Shown here: in pieces, positions 30,985 through 40,053 of the stretch
Position numbering within the stretch: position 1 is the first letter of the stretch
How the letters are laid out: every line of letters begins with the position of its first letter
Source of the DNA: JACCZX01 sp963824935
GTDB taxonomy: Bacteria; Pseudomonadota; Gammaproteobacteria; Burkholderiales; Burkholderiaceae_F
Direction: 5' to 3'
Assembly: GCA_963824935.1 (NCBI GenBank)
Contig: CAWGRF010000017.1
Coordinates: 1 to 64,000 of the forward strand
DNA length: 64,000 nucleotides
Program-made: the position numbers and the translations under genes
Notes under the pieces: generated by a model
Database searches by the model: none
What the model was told of the DNA's origin: nothing
What the model saw: only the letters and a program-made list of their open reading frames with translations

Positions 30985-32816
30985 GCGCCGCGCTCGCCCT
31001 TAGCGTCGTGATCGATGTCGATGTACTTCCACATCGCCCGCATGAACGAGTGCCGCCGATAGCCGATCACCCACGGATGGAACACGGCGGTTTCGATGCG
31101 GTGGCCGACGAACTTGTACGGCATGTAGGCCACGAAGAGCTTCTTCGCCTGCAGAAACAGCGCGTCGCGCTCGGGCCCGTCAGGCAGCGTCCTTTGCAGC
31201 GCGTACAGCTTGTTGTATGCGGGAAGATTGAAGCGCGCGTGATTTGCCTGTCCGATATTCGAGCTATTGCCGAGCGAGAGAAATACTTCGCCGTCAGGCT
31301 GTGCAGCGACCCAGCCCACGCGCCACATCATCAGCTTGCCGGCGCGCGAGTTCTTCAGATTCTCGGGCCACTTGGCGGGCTTGAACGCGATATTGATGTT
31401 GATCGCCGTCATGCTCTTGCGCCAGATCTCGTCGAGTTGGCGTGACAGCTGATCGGGTTGCGTGGCCATTTCAAGCGTCAACGGGCTGCCATCGGGCATT
31501 TCACGCCAGCCGTCGCCGTTCTTGTCTATATAGCCGAACGAATCAAGCAGCGCCTTTGCGTGCGCGGGGTTGTAATCGCCCATCTCGCTCTTGAATGCCG
31601 GGTCATACCCGGAGGTGAGCGGCGACACAGGTGACTGCGATGGAATCGACTGTCCCTTGCGCACCAGCCTGATCTCGTTCGGCATCTCATACGCGAGGCC
31701 GATCGCACGGCGGAGCGCAACTTTATCGGGCGTGTAGCCACCGACGAGCGGGTGCTCCATGTTGAACAGCGCCATGTCGACGCTCGCTCGGTAGTCGCGG
31801 TCCATCTGGATGCCGCGCTTGACCAGATTCGGAGCAAGCTTGCCGTTCGGCACAATCAGGTTCGCCATGTCGTACGGAATCTCGTCGACGAGATCGTGCT
31901 CAGCGTTCAGGAACGCAAGCCAGCGCGGTTGATTTTCTTCGACGATGTAGACCTCGACGCGGTCGATCAGCGGCAGCTTGCGGCCCTTCATTCGCGCGGC
32001 CGCCTGCGCGCCGTATTCGTCGGTCGGCTGCTCGTTATAGACATCCTCGCGATAACTCGGATTCTTTTCGAGCACGATGCGCGACGAGCGCCGCCAGTCG
32101 ACGAGCCGATACGGCCCAGTGCCGACCGGATTCGCCATCATCTCCTTCTCGTCGTACATCTCGTCGACTTCACGCGCGACTGCGCCAAGGAAAGAGCTGT
32201 TTGCAAGGTATTGATGGAAGCGCGGCCCCGCTTCGCCTAGTTTGATACGAAGCGTGTAGCGATCCAGCGCGCGGACACCTTCTACCTCGCGGTCATAGTC
32301 GAACTTCGCACCCTTGAGTGCAGCAGCCCGAATCTCGGACATGCCGAGAATTTTCGAGTTTTCCAGCAGAGTGACGTTCTGACTCTTGAACTTCGGGTGG
32401 TAGAAGCGCTTGATCGAGTACACGTAGTCTTGCGCGACCAATTCGCGCTTCTGTCCTTTGAAAGCCGGGTGATCCTGAAAGTAGATGCCGGGCCGGATGC
32501 GCACCGTGATCGTCGTGAAGTCGCTCGATACATCCGGCATCGCTTCGGCGGTGTTCGGCACAATCTTGGCCGGCCGCGCGATGAAGTCGTACGCCAAGGG
32601 CGCGTCGAAGATGTTGCCGATGATGCTGCTCGAATAGAAGTCGTTGACCTGCGCCGGATCGAACCCCGTCTCTGCGACGCGAAATGCGTAGCGCAGCACC
32701 TTTGGTCCGTCACTGCTGTTAGCTGGTTTCGCATCGACCGCGGAGGACGCCGCAGCCGGCAACGCCAGCATCGACTTCGTAAACGCACGCCGACTCTTCG
32801 AAACTCGTTGCGTCAT
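30981..32816 (-). CDS. peptide-type ABC transporter solute-binding protein (family 5), copy 1, intact
   Basis: A 611-residue exported binding protein of the DppA/OppA/YejA type. The N-terminus has a textbook Tat motif SRRAFTK, then an Ala-rich h-region, so it is probably exported folded. Domain blocks: RYAFRVAETGFDPAQVNDFY, FQDHPAFKGQKRELVAQDYVYSIKR, ANPVGTGPYRLVDWRRSSRIVLEKN, NMEHPLVGGYTPDKVALRRA, GYIDKNGDGWREMPDGSPL. It should deliver peptides or similar compounds to the divergent DppBCDF-like transporter. It is the first of four tandem paralogues joined by overlapping start/stop codons, and the only one without frameshifts. Ligand unknown. Confidence 0.92.
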   Translation of the reverse strand: MTQRVSKSRRAFTKSMLALPAAASSAVDAKPANSSDGPKVLRYAFRVAETGFDPAQVNDFYSSSIIGNIFDAPLAYDFIARPAKIVPNTAEAMPDVSSDFTTITVRIRPGIYFQDHPAFKGQKRELVAQDYVYSIKRFYHPKFKSQNVTLLENSKILGMSEIRAAALKGAKFDYDREVEGVRALDRYTLRIKLGEAGPRFHQYLANSSFLGAVAREVDEMYDEKEMMANPVGTGPYRLVDWRRSSRIVLEKNPSYREDVYNEQPTDEYGAQAAARMKGRKLPLIDRVEVYIVEENQPRWLAFLNAEHDLVDEIPYDMANLIVPNGKLAPNLVKRGIQMDRDYRASVDMALFNMEHPLVGGYTPDKVALRRAIGLAYEMPNEIRLVRKGQSIPSQSPVSPLTSGYDPAFKSEMGDYNPAHAKALLDSFGYIDKNGDGWREMPDGSPLTLEMATQPDQLSRQLDEIWRKSMTAININIAFKPAKWPENLKNSRAGKLMMWRVGWVAAQPDGEVFLSLGNSSNIGQANHARFNLPAYNKLYALQRTLPDGPERDALFLQAKKLFVAYMPYKFVGHRIETAVFHPWVIGYRRHSFMRAMWKYIDIDHDAKGERGA

Positions 32817-32901
32817 TTAAGCGTGCTCCCGGTCACGCCCACTTGTGCTGAAAGCCGGCACCGGCATAATCCGCGCTTCCGCGCTCCCGAAGGTAGTTCG
32901 G

Positions 32902-33840
32902 TTGACCGCATACATCTTACGCAGGCTCTGGCAAATGGTCCCGACTTTGGCCGGGGTCATTCTGTTCGTATTCTTTCTGTTCAAGTTCTTTGGCGGCGAC
33001 CCGGCGGAAATCCTGGGCGGGTTGCTCGCGACGCCTGAGCAGATTGACGCAATCCGCCAGCAACTCGGCTTGAACGATCCGTGGTACGTGCAGCTGTGGA
33101 TCTTCGTCAAGTCGATCTTCACGTTTAACTGGGGTAACAGTTGGGCGACCGGCGAGGCGGTCAGCAACATCTTCCGCACGCGACTGCCGGCCACGCTGAC
33201 CGTGATGATCCCGATTCTGATTCTGGACACGGTGCTCGGGATCATCGCCGCGATGGCGGTTGCGTATGTTCGCGGCTCGGTGACGGATCGGGCGATCATG
33301 GTGATTACGACCGTGATGCTGTCGATCTCGTTCCTCGTCTACATCATCGTCGGCCAGTGGCTGTTCGGGTTTTACCTCGGGTGGTTCCCGGTGCAGGGCT
33401 GGAGCGATAGTTTCTTCACCAACCTGACCTATTACGCGGTGCTGCCGGTGAGTCTTGCAGTGTTCGTATCGCTGGCGCCGCAGACCCGGCTGTATCGCAG
33501 TTTTTTCCTCGACGAGATCCATCAGGACTACGTGCGCACCGCGCGCGCCAAGGGCGTCAGCGAAAACCGCGTGCTGTTCACGCACGTGCTGCGTAACGCG
33601 ATGATTCCGGTGCTGACCAATGTGGCGCTGCAGTTACCTGGTGTGTTCATCGGCTCGTTCCTGATCGAAGTGTTTTTCTCGATTCCGGGATTGGGGCGTG
33701 AAATTCTGCTGGCGGTCAACCGCAGCGATTACCCGGTGATCCAGGCGGTGACGATTTATCTAGCGGTGCTGACGATGCTAATCAATCTGACCGCAGACAT
33801 TCTCTACAAGGTGGTCGACCCGCGAGTCGTACTCAAATGA
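32902..33840 (+). CDS. ABC transporter permease (DppB/OppB-like)
   Basis: A 312-residue inner-membrane permease. It starts MTAYILRRLWQMVPTLAGVILFVF (first helix) and has the EAA-type loop DEIHQDYVRTARAKGVSENRVLFTHVLRNAMIPV and a further helix after it. The start is taken as TTG 32902 with GAAGG 9 nt upstream. A GTG at 32845 is in frame but adds atypical residues. It is divergent from the four binding-protein genes, with only about 85 bp between starts for two promoters. The stop overlaps the next gene by 4 nt. Confidence 0.92.
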   Translation: MTAYILRRLWQMVPTLAGVILFVFFLFKFFGGDPAEILGGLLATPEQIDAIRQQLGLNDPWYVQLWIFVKSIFTFNWGNSWATGEAVSNIFRTRLPATLTVMIPILILDTVLGIIAAMAVAYVRGSVTDRAIMVITTVMLSISFLVYIIVGQWLFGFYLGWFPVQGWSDSFFTNLTYYAVLPVSLAVFVSLAPQTRLYRSFFLDEIHQDYVRTARAKGVSENRVLFTHVLRNAMIPVLTNVALQLPGVFIGSFLIEVFFSIPGLGREILLAVNRSDYPVIQAVTIYLAVLTMLINLTADILYKVVDPRVVLK

Positions 33841-34898
33841 TCCCTTCCGCGACGATCGAATCGATCCGCGTGCCGCCGGAGCCGGCGCGCTCGCGCGGCG
33901 TTTGGGTGACTGCGTGGCGGCGCCTGAAGAACGATCGCGTTGGTGTCGTGTCGCTGGTCATCGTCGCAGCTTTCGCGCTGTTGATCCTGCTGTCATTCCT
34001 CGGCGTCGTCGCAGGCGACTGGCAGCGCGAAGTCGCGGTGCCCGATGCGCCGCCGACGTTCATGGGTCCGCAAGCCGCCCAGACTGGGACCGATCCGCTA
34101 GCGAGTGTCGTTTCGAAAGACGCGAAACCAGTTGACCTGACCGACATTGATCCGCTCGCACCGAAGTACGAGGAATGGAAGGCGCGCGCCGCGAAGATTC
34201 AGATCACCGAAGCACCGCGCGAAGACACGCTGCTGTTCGGCGCCGACCGGCTCGGACGCGACGTGCTCGACAAAGCGATCAAGGGTGCCGAGGTATCGAT
34301 CTTCGTCGGTCTGTTCGCAGCGCTGCTGGCGACCCTGATCGGCACGATCCTGGGCGCACTGTCCGGCTATATCGGTGGCAAGGTCGGCGACTTTCTCGAG
34401 TGGGTCTACAACGTTTTCACGTCGATCCCGGACATTCTGCTGATCTTTGCGTTCGCGGCGGTGCTCGGGCGCGGTATCAGCACGGTGATCTTTATCCTCG
34501 GCCTGGTCGGCTGGACCGGCATGTACCGGTTGGTGCGCGCTGAGTACATCAAGCATCACAATCGTGAATACGTGCGCGCCGCTGAAGCGATCGGCGCCAG
34601 CAACATCTCGCGCATGTTCGTGCATATCCTGCCGAACGTCAGCCACGTCGTATTGGTGCGGATGTCGCTCTATGTGGTCGGCTTCATCAAGGCCGAAGTG
34701 ATCCTGTCGTTCCTCGGGCTCGGCGTGCCGGTCGATCAAGTGTCATGGGGCACGATGCTGTCCGAAGCGCAGGCCGAGCTGGTGCTCGGACACTGGTGGC
34801 AGCTCGCAGCGGCGACAGTTTTCATGGCGACGTTTGTCACCGCGTTTTCGCTGTTCACCGACGCGCTGCGCGACGCGCTGGATCCGAAGCTGCGATGA
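33837..34898 (+). CDS. ABC transporter permease (DppC/OppC-like)
   Basis: A 353-residue permease. An N-terminal helix (VVSLVIVAAFALLILLSFLG) is followed by a long periplasmic loop of about 90 residues, including LLFGADRLGRDVLDKAIKGA, the usual DppC pre-membrane motif. Then come helices and the EAA loop AEYIKHHNREYVRAAEAIGASNISRMFVHILPN. It pairs with the upstream DppB-like subunit. Both ends overlap neighbours by 4 nt (ATGA), showing translational coupling. Confidence 0.93.
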   Translation: MIPSATIESIRVPPEPARSRGVWVTAWRRLKNDRVGVVSLVIVAAFALLILLSFLGVVAGDWQREVAVPDAPPTFMGPQAAQTGTDPLASVVSKDAKPVDLTDIDPLAPKYEEWKARAAKIQITEAPREDTLLFGADRLGRDVLDKAIKGAEVSIFVGLFAALLATLIGTILGALSGYIGGKVGDFLEWVYNVFTSIPDILLIFAFAAVLGRGISTVIFILGLVGWTGMYRLVRAEYIKHHNREYVRAAEAIGASNISRMFVHILPNVSHVVLVRMSLYVVGFIKAEVILSFLGLGVPVDQVSWGTMLSEAQAELVLGHWWQLAAATVFMATFVTAFSLFTDALRDALDPKLR

Positions 34899-36608
34899 CC
34901 AGCCTCGTCTCCGTCCGCGATCTGCACGTTTCCTTTCGCCTCGGCAAGCACAAGATTGCCGAGGCGGTGCGCGGCATCAGCTTCGATGTTCCCGAGAATT
35001 CCACCGTTGCTCTGGTCGGCGAGTCCGGGTCCGGCAAGAGCGTGTCTGCGATGGCGATCGTGCAGCTGCTGCCGGAAAACGCCATCATCGGTCCGAGCAG
35101 CCGCATCGAATTCGATGGGCGTAACGTGTTGACGGCCTCGGATGAGGAGTTGCGTTCGATTCGCGGTAATGACGTCTCGGTGGTGTTTCAGGAGCCGATG
35201 ACGTCGCTGAATCCCGTGTTCACCGTCGGCTGGCAAATCTCCGAAGTGCTGAGACTGCACACCAATCTGACGGGTCGCGCGCTAAACGATCGTGTGATCC
35301 AGTTATTGAATGAAGTCGGCATTCCGGAGCCGAAGGCGCGCGTCGATGCATATCCGCACGAGCTTTCCGGCGGCCAGCAGCAGCGCGTGATGATCGCGAT
35401 GGCGATCGCGTGCGAGCCGAAGCTGCTGATCGCCGATGAGCCGACCACCGCGCTCGACGTGACGGTGCAGCGCCAGATCCTCGAGTTGATCGCACGGCTT
35501 CAGACGAGACACCGGATGAGCGTGCTGTTCATCAGCCACGATCTCGGATCTGGTCGGTGAGATCGCTGATCACGTCGTCGTGATGCGTGAAGGCACGGTG
35601 CGCGAGTCCGGCCCGGTCGAGCAAATTTTCGGAGCGCCGCAGAATGTTTATACGAAGGCGCTGCTGATGTGCCGGCCGCGGCTCGACGTCAAACCGAAGC
35701 GACTGCCGGTCATCGATGATTTCATGCGCAACGAAAACGCGGCGCAAATCGTGTTGCAGCCGCGCCAATCGCGCCCACAAGAAGCCGCGCCACTGGTCGA
35801 AGCAAAGGGCTTGCGCAAGGAGTACCGCCTTAAGACCGGCTTGTTCCAGCACAAGACCATCGAGGCGGTCAAGGAAGCGAGCTTCAATCTGTATCCGGGG
35901 CGCACGCTAGGCGTCGTCGGCGAGTCGGGGTCGGGCAAGACGACGGTCGGAATGATGCTGATGCGACTGACGCCGGCGACCAAGGGTCAGGTCCTTTACA
36001 ACGGTGTCGACCTGTTGTCGCTGTCGGACCGCCAGATGATGGAGTACCGGCGCAAGATTCAGATCATCTTTCAGAATCCGTACGCAAGTTTGAATCCGCG
36101 CTTTACCGTCGGCCAGATCCTGACCGAGCCGATGAAGATTCACGGCATTGGCAACAGCGATGCCGAGCGCTTCAGCCTCGCGATTGCGTTGATTCGACGC
36201 GTCGGGCTTGCCGACGACAGCGTGCACAAGTATCCGCACGAATTTTCGGGCGGCCAGCGTCAGCGCATCGCGATTGCGCGCTGCCTGTCGATGAAGCCCG
36301 ACGTGCTGATCTGCGACGAATCGGTGTCCGCGCTCGACGTATCGGTGCAGGCGACGGTGCTCAATCTGCTGCTCGACCTGCAGGACGAATTCGGCATGAC
36401 CTACATCTTCATCAGCCACGATCTGGCGGTGGTCAAGTACATGGCCGACGACATGCTGGTGATGAACCAGGGCGCGATTGTCGAGCGTGGAAACGCCGAC
36501 GCGATTTATGCCGCGCCCCAGAACGAATACACGCAGAAACTGCTGAACGCAATTCCGCGCGGTTACTCCGGCCACAGCGCGGTGCAACAAGCGGCAACGC
36601 GAAGCTAG
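34895..36608 (+). CDS. fused ABC ATPase (DppD+DppF / YejF-like), interrupted by one frameshift
   Basis: Two nucleotide-binding domains in one gene of about 570 residues. Domain 1: Walker A GESGSGKS, Q loop FQEPMTSLNP, signature LSGGQQQR, Walker B LLIADEPTTALDV, then FISHDL. Domain 2: GESGSGKT, FQNPYASLNP, FSGGQRQR, VLICDESVSALDV and FISHDLAVV, with the oligopeptide C-terminal motif PQNEYTQKLL. The frame breaks at about 35547 inside HDLG-LVGEIAD; length is 3n+1. The fusion of both ATPases is the YejF arrangement. It powers the DppB/DppC-like permeases. Confidence 0.92.
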
Positions 36609-36616
36609 ATCGCACG

Positions 36617-37306
36617 ATGCGCGGTAAGAAGCTCGGCGACGCGCTCGGCCGCGTGATCGCACTGCGCGCCGAACTTGAGCAGGATCCACAACATAAGAAG
36701 CGCTGGCTCGCGGTCAAGCAGTGGCAGATCAAGCGGATGCGCACTACTTACGCCGATCTACTCGCGGACGACCGCTATCGCGCAGCGGCCGAGTTCTTTC
36801 TCGAAGAGCTTTACGGCGCGCACGACGTCGATCAGCGCGATGCCGAAGCGCAGAAGGTTGCGCCGAAGCTCGCGAGCCTGCTTCCTGCGCGCGCGATTGA
36901 CGCGTTGCTCCTCGCGATTCAATTAGAGGAGATGTCCGAGCGATTCGACATCGAGATGGCGCGCAACATCGAGCTGCCGATCACCGCAGAGAGTTACGCG
37001 GAAGCGTATCGCGCAACGGGCACCGAGGCCGAACGAGTTCGCCAGATCGAGCTCGCCGAGAAGATCGGCAAGGCGCTGGAAAAATTGGCCAAGGTACCGA
37101 TGCTATCGACCATGCTGCACATGATGAGGGCGCCGGCGACGATGTGGGGGCTTTCGCATCTGCATCGCTTTCTGGAAAGCGGCTTCGATGCGTTCGTCGG
37201 CATGCGCGGCGCGCGCGAGTTTCTGCAAACGACCAACCGCCGCGAGTTGACGATCAACGAGCGGCTGTTTGCGGACGACCCAGACCCGTTCCGGCCAGTC
37301 GAGTAA
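36617..37306 (+). CDS. conserved hypothetical protein (FFLEELYG motif)
   Basis: A 229-residue, highly charged, helical cytoplasmic protein. It contains RTTYADLLADDRYRAAAEFFLEELYG near residue 40, a pattern I recognise from an uncharacterised proteobacterial family without known function. No membrane helix or signal peptide is seen. It starts 9 bp after the ABC ATPase gene, so it may be cotranscribed. The link to transport is unproven. Confidence 0.75.
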   Translation: MRGKKLGDALGRVIALRAELEQDPQHKKRWLAVKQWQIKRMRTTYADLLADDRYRAAAEFFLEELYGAHDVDQRDAEAQKVAPKLASLLPARAIDALLLAIQLEEMSERFDIEMARNIELPITAESYAEAYRATGTEAERVRQIELAEKIGKALEKLAKVPMLSTMLHMMRAPATMWGLSHLHRFLESGFDAFVGMRGAREFLQTTNRRELTINERLFADDPDPFRPVE

Positions 37307-37349
37307 TTCGCTACGCTTCGCGCGGGTCCATATGACCCGTGGAGGAGAC

Positions 37350-37766
37350 ATGAACAAGAAATTCTTCATTGCATGGCTCGTGCTCTTCATCGCATGGATG
37401 GCCGGTGATTTCCTCATACATGGGACGTTGCTTCAGTCCGATTACATGCAGCTTGCCAAGCTGTACCGGACGGACGCCGAATCCCAGGCGTATTTCCCCT
37501 GGATGCTGCTTGCGCATGTGCTGATGGCCGGTGCATTCGCCTGGATTTATATGCATGGCAGAGAAGCCAAGCCGTGGTTGGCTCAGGGTGCGCGCTATGG
37601 AATCGCGGTGGCGTTGCTAGGTTTGATCCCCGGCTACTTGATTTACTACGTCGTGCAGCCGCTACCGGGCGCATTGGTGCTCAAGCAGATTATCTTTAGT
37701 GGGATCTTGATGATCGTGCTCGGCATCATCGTCGCCTGGCTTTATCGCGACGCTGTGACCCGCTGA
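37350..37766 (+). CDS. small integral membrane protein
   Basis: A 138-residue protein with about four hydrophobic helices: residues 4-22 (FFIAWLVLFIAWMAGDFLI), 50-68, 83-104 and 111-131. ATG 37350 has an excellent Shine-Dalgarno (GGAGGAG) at 5-nt spacing, so I prefer it to upstream in-frame starts. The family is not identified. It is convergent with the RDD gene; the two stops are 10 bp apart. Confidence 0.8.
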   Translation: MNKKFFIAWLVLFIAWMAGDFLIHGTLLQSDYMQLAKLYRTDAESQAYFPWMLLAHVLMAGAFAWIYMHGREAKPWLAQGARYGIAVALLGLIPGYLIYYVVQPLPGALVLKQIIFSGILMIVLGIIVAWLYRDAVTR

Positions 37767-37775
37767 CGTGCAGCG

Positions 37776-38285
37776 TCAGGCCGGTACGCGCACGACGCGC
37801 GTGCCGGTCCAGCGGTCGTGCAGCAAGCGCCTCTGCGGATCCAGCAGCGCCGGAGTCAGCAAGAGCGCGAAGCAAGCGGTGACCGCAAGTAGCGTCCAGC
37901 CAGCGGTCAAGTGAAACAACCCGGCGATTGCCAGCCCCGGCAGCCACAGATACCAGGCCGACAGATAGCGCGCGATGGCACGTCCGACGCGCGGCGGACG
38001 GCCATCGGCATCGATGACTCTCAAGCGCCATGCTTTTGACGCGAGCGTTTGCCCAGTGCGAGTCCAGCAGACGACAAAGTAGGCGCCAATCGCGATAAAC
38101 AACGCGCCTTGCAATACGACACGCGGCACCGGCGGCAGCGGATACGACCACCGCATCGAAGCGAGCAGGGCGTAGCCGACGGCAAATGCAACGCCGAACA
38201 ACAGGACCGCCTCGTAAACCATCGCCGAGAGCCGCAACACGAGACCCGCTGGCGCGAAGGAATCCTTATCGGCGAGTTCGGTCAC
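37776..38285 (-). CDS. RDD family membrane protein
   Basis: A 169-residue inner-membrane protein. It has the RDD pattern with helices near residues 25-45, 57-75 and 108-145, the conserved TRTGQTLASKAWRLRVIDADG and the end LLHDRWTGTRVV. Function of most RDD proteins is unknown; some affect ion homeostasis. It is the last gene of the sigma factor - DUF3619 - DUF3106 - RDD run. Confidence 0.9.
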   Translation of the reverse strand: MTELADKDSFAPAGLVLRLSAMVYEAVLLFGVAFAVGYALLASMRWSYPLPPVPRVVLQGALFIAIGAYFVVCWTRTGQTLASKAWRLRVIDADGRPPRVGRAIARYLSAWYLWLPGLAIAGLFHLTAGWTLLAVTACFALLLTPALLDPQRRLLHDRWTGTRVVRVPA

Positions 38286-38306
38286 TCACCGAGTCTAGCG
38301 AGCTCG

Positions 38307-38828
38307 CTATTTCGTCGGCGCGGTTGGAGCGACGGTAGATGCGGGTGGTTGCGGCTCCGGCTTCTGCTTCTTTGCGGCTTGCTCGGCCAATGCGCGCTTC
38401 TTTTCATCCGGCAAGTCCTGATACTGCTGCAGCTTCTCCTGGCGCTTATCGGCCGGCAGCTCATAGGCGCTGCGAAAATTCTCGCGCGCCGTAACACGTT
38501 CCTCCGGTGACAGTCGCGCGTATTCGCCCATGCGTTGCTGGACGTGCTGTTGGGCTTCGGGAGTCAGTTTTGGATAGTTGGCCGCGACCTCGAGCCATTT
38601 TCGCTTGCGCTCCGGCGGGAGCGTCTCCCACATACCGGCCAAAGGTGACAGCGCATCGCGTTGCGCCGGAGTCAGCTCTTTCCAAGTCGGCCGGGCGCTG
38701 GGTGCGGGAGTTGCCTTCTTAGCTGCCGGAACCGCGGAAGCAGCGGGTGGTGTTTGCGCCACCCCGGCACAGACGCCGCTCAACAGCAAGCCGCCTAGCA
38801 GTGCGCGGCAAAACCTGCTTGTTCGCAC
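38307..38828 (-). CDS. DUF3106 domain protein, exported
   Basis: About 173 residues. The signal peptide (FCRALLGGLLLSGVCAGVAQT) is followed by a Pro/Ala linker and the DUF3106 region: WKELTPAQRDALSPLAGMWE, RKRKWLEVAANYPKLTPEAQ and several L-P/S-x-E-x-R repeats. It ends in a Pro-rich tail. The GTG at 38828 is chosen because it opens just before the signal peptide; the frame is open to 38912. It is periplasmic, of unknown function, and regularly found beside DUF3619 and an ECF sigma factor. Confidence 0.85.
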   Translation of the reverse strand: MRTSRFCRALLGGLLLSGVCAGVAQTPPAASAVPAAKKATPAPSARPTWKELTPAQRDALSPLAGMWETLPPERKRKWLEVAANYPKLTPEAQQHVQQRMGEYARLSPEERVTARENFRSAYELPADKRQEKLQQYQDLPDEKKRALAEQAAKKQKPEPQPPASTVAPTAPTK

Positions 38829-38838
38829 ACGTTCTCGC

Positions 38839-39256
38839 CTACAGATCTTCTGTTTCTCCGCGCAACAGCAGCCCGAATCCCTTGTCGGCATACGCGCCGA
38901 TCGGAGTTTCATCCATCAGTACCGCAAAATCCATGGCTGCGAGGTCGGATATCTGTTGCTCCTGCGCCTGCTGCTGTTGCCACTGGTAGATGCCGATAAA
39001 GCCAACGACCAGCGCCAGCACCGGCGCAGCCAATCCTACGCTGCCAAACCAGCCGAGCCGCGAGCCGTTATCGACCGAGGGCACACCGGCGGCCTGTGGC
39101 GCCGGGCTCCAGACGGGAGCAGCGGCCGGTTCGCGGTGGCGTGCCAGCGCCGCGGCCCGTGCCTGCTCGAGCCGATACGTGGTCTTGTAGTCCAGCCCCG
39201 CGGCGGCTTCGTTAAGCGCCTGGCGAATCTGGTATCCGAATTCTCTGTTCGTTCAT
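38839..39256 (-). CDS. DUF3619 family membrane protein, interrupted by one frameshift
   Basis: ATG 39256 overlaps the sigma-factor stop (ATGA) and begins MNEQR. After one extra base near 39240 the protein continues FGYQIRQALNEAAAGLDYKT, then a Pro/Ala segment and a transmembrane helix (APVLALVVGFIGIYQW), ending FAVLMDETPIGAYADKGF. Corrected length is about 138 residues. The single central helix and its position behind a sigma factor would fit an anti-sigma-like or accessory membrane protein; this is inference only. Confidence 0.82.
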
Positions 39257-39819
39257 AGCTGTATGCCTCGTGCCCGTAACGCCCGCGCCAGCGCGTGAGT
39301 GGCCCGCGAACAGTGAGTCTTGACGCTGCCTTCCGAGCACCCCATCAGCGCGGCGGTTTCCGCCACGTCCATATCTTCCCAGTAACGCATCAAAAACGCC
39401 TCTCGTTGACGAGCTGGCAACCGGGCCACCTCTTCTTCAATGATCGCCACTACCTGTGACCGCTCGACCTGGTCCTGCGCGCTCTCTGCGGCGGGGGACC
39501 CGGCCAGGGCCTCCAGCGTTTCCAGCGGATCCGAATTGTCGTCCTCGTGGCCGGGCGACAAAGCCGAGAAAAGGGTAACCCAGGTCGATCGAACCTTTTG
39601 CCGCCGGAAAAAGTCGTACGTCGCGTTCTGCAGGATACGAGTAAAGAGCAGCGGCAACTCGGCGGCGGGACGGTCGCCGTACTTTTCCGCCAGCTTCATC
39701 ATCGCGTCCTGCACGATGTCCAGTGCAGCGTCGGCGTCGCGCACGGCGTACTGCGTCTGCTTGAACGCGCGCCGCTCGACGCTTGCCAGAAAGTCGGAAA
39801 GTTCTTGACGCGAGGCCAC
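39253..39819 (-). CDS. RNA polymerase sigma factor, ECF type
   Basis: A 188-residue sigma-70-family protein. The region 2 core is DADAALDIVQDAMMKLAEKYG...LFTRILQNATYDFFRRQ. Region 4 is VARLPARQREAFLMRYWEDMDVAETAALMGCSEGSVKTHCSRA, with its helix-turn-helix near residues 155-175. It heads an operon with DUF3619, DUF3106 and RDD genes whose products are exported or membrane-bound, which suggests envelope-related control. It is divergent from ilvB. Confidence 0.93.
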   Translation of the reverse strand: MASRQELSDFLASVERRAFKQTQYAVRDADAALDIVQDAMMKLAEKYGDRPAAELPLLFTRILQNATYDFFRRQKVRSTWVTLFSALSPGHEDDNSDPLETLEALAGSPAAESAQDQVERSQVVAIIEEEVARLPARQREAFLMRYWEDMDVAETAALMGCSEGSVKTHCSRATHALARALRARGIQL

Positions 39820-39861
39820 TAAGCGGCCTCAACGTCGGGTTTGATTGTCGCCACGATCGAT

Positions 39862-39890
39862 TTGCACAATATGCTGCGCTGCCGTATCTT
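39862..39890 (+). promoter_or_regulatory. possible sigma-70 promoter for ilvB
   Basis: TTGCAC (39862-39867) and TATCTT (39885-39890) are spaced 17 bp apart in the 234-bp gap between the divergent sigma-factor gene and ilvB. Each hexamer matches consensus at four positions. It would give a leader of about 155 nt before ilvB, in which I see no leader peptide or attenuator. Confidence 0.35.
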
Positions 39891-40053
39891 CCGACGTTCT
39901 TGTACCGACAAAACAACAAGATAGCTTATCGATTACAGCTTATCCGCTTATTGATCAGTAAGTAGGCGCAGAGCGCCCGCCGCACCGCCCGCCACAAGCG
40001 AGCATGGAACGGCAACCAATCAATTTCCTGTGGACTTTGAGAGGGTTCGAGAA

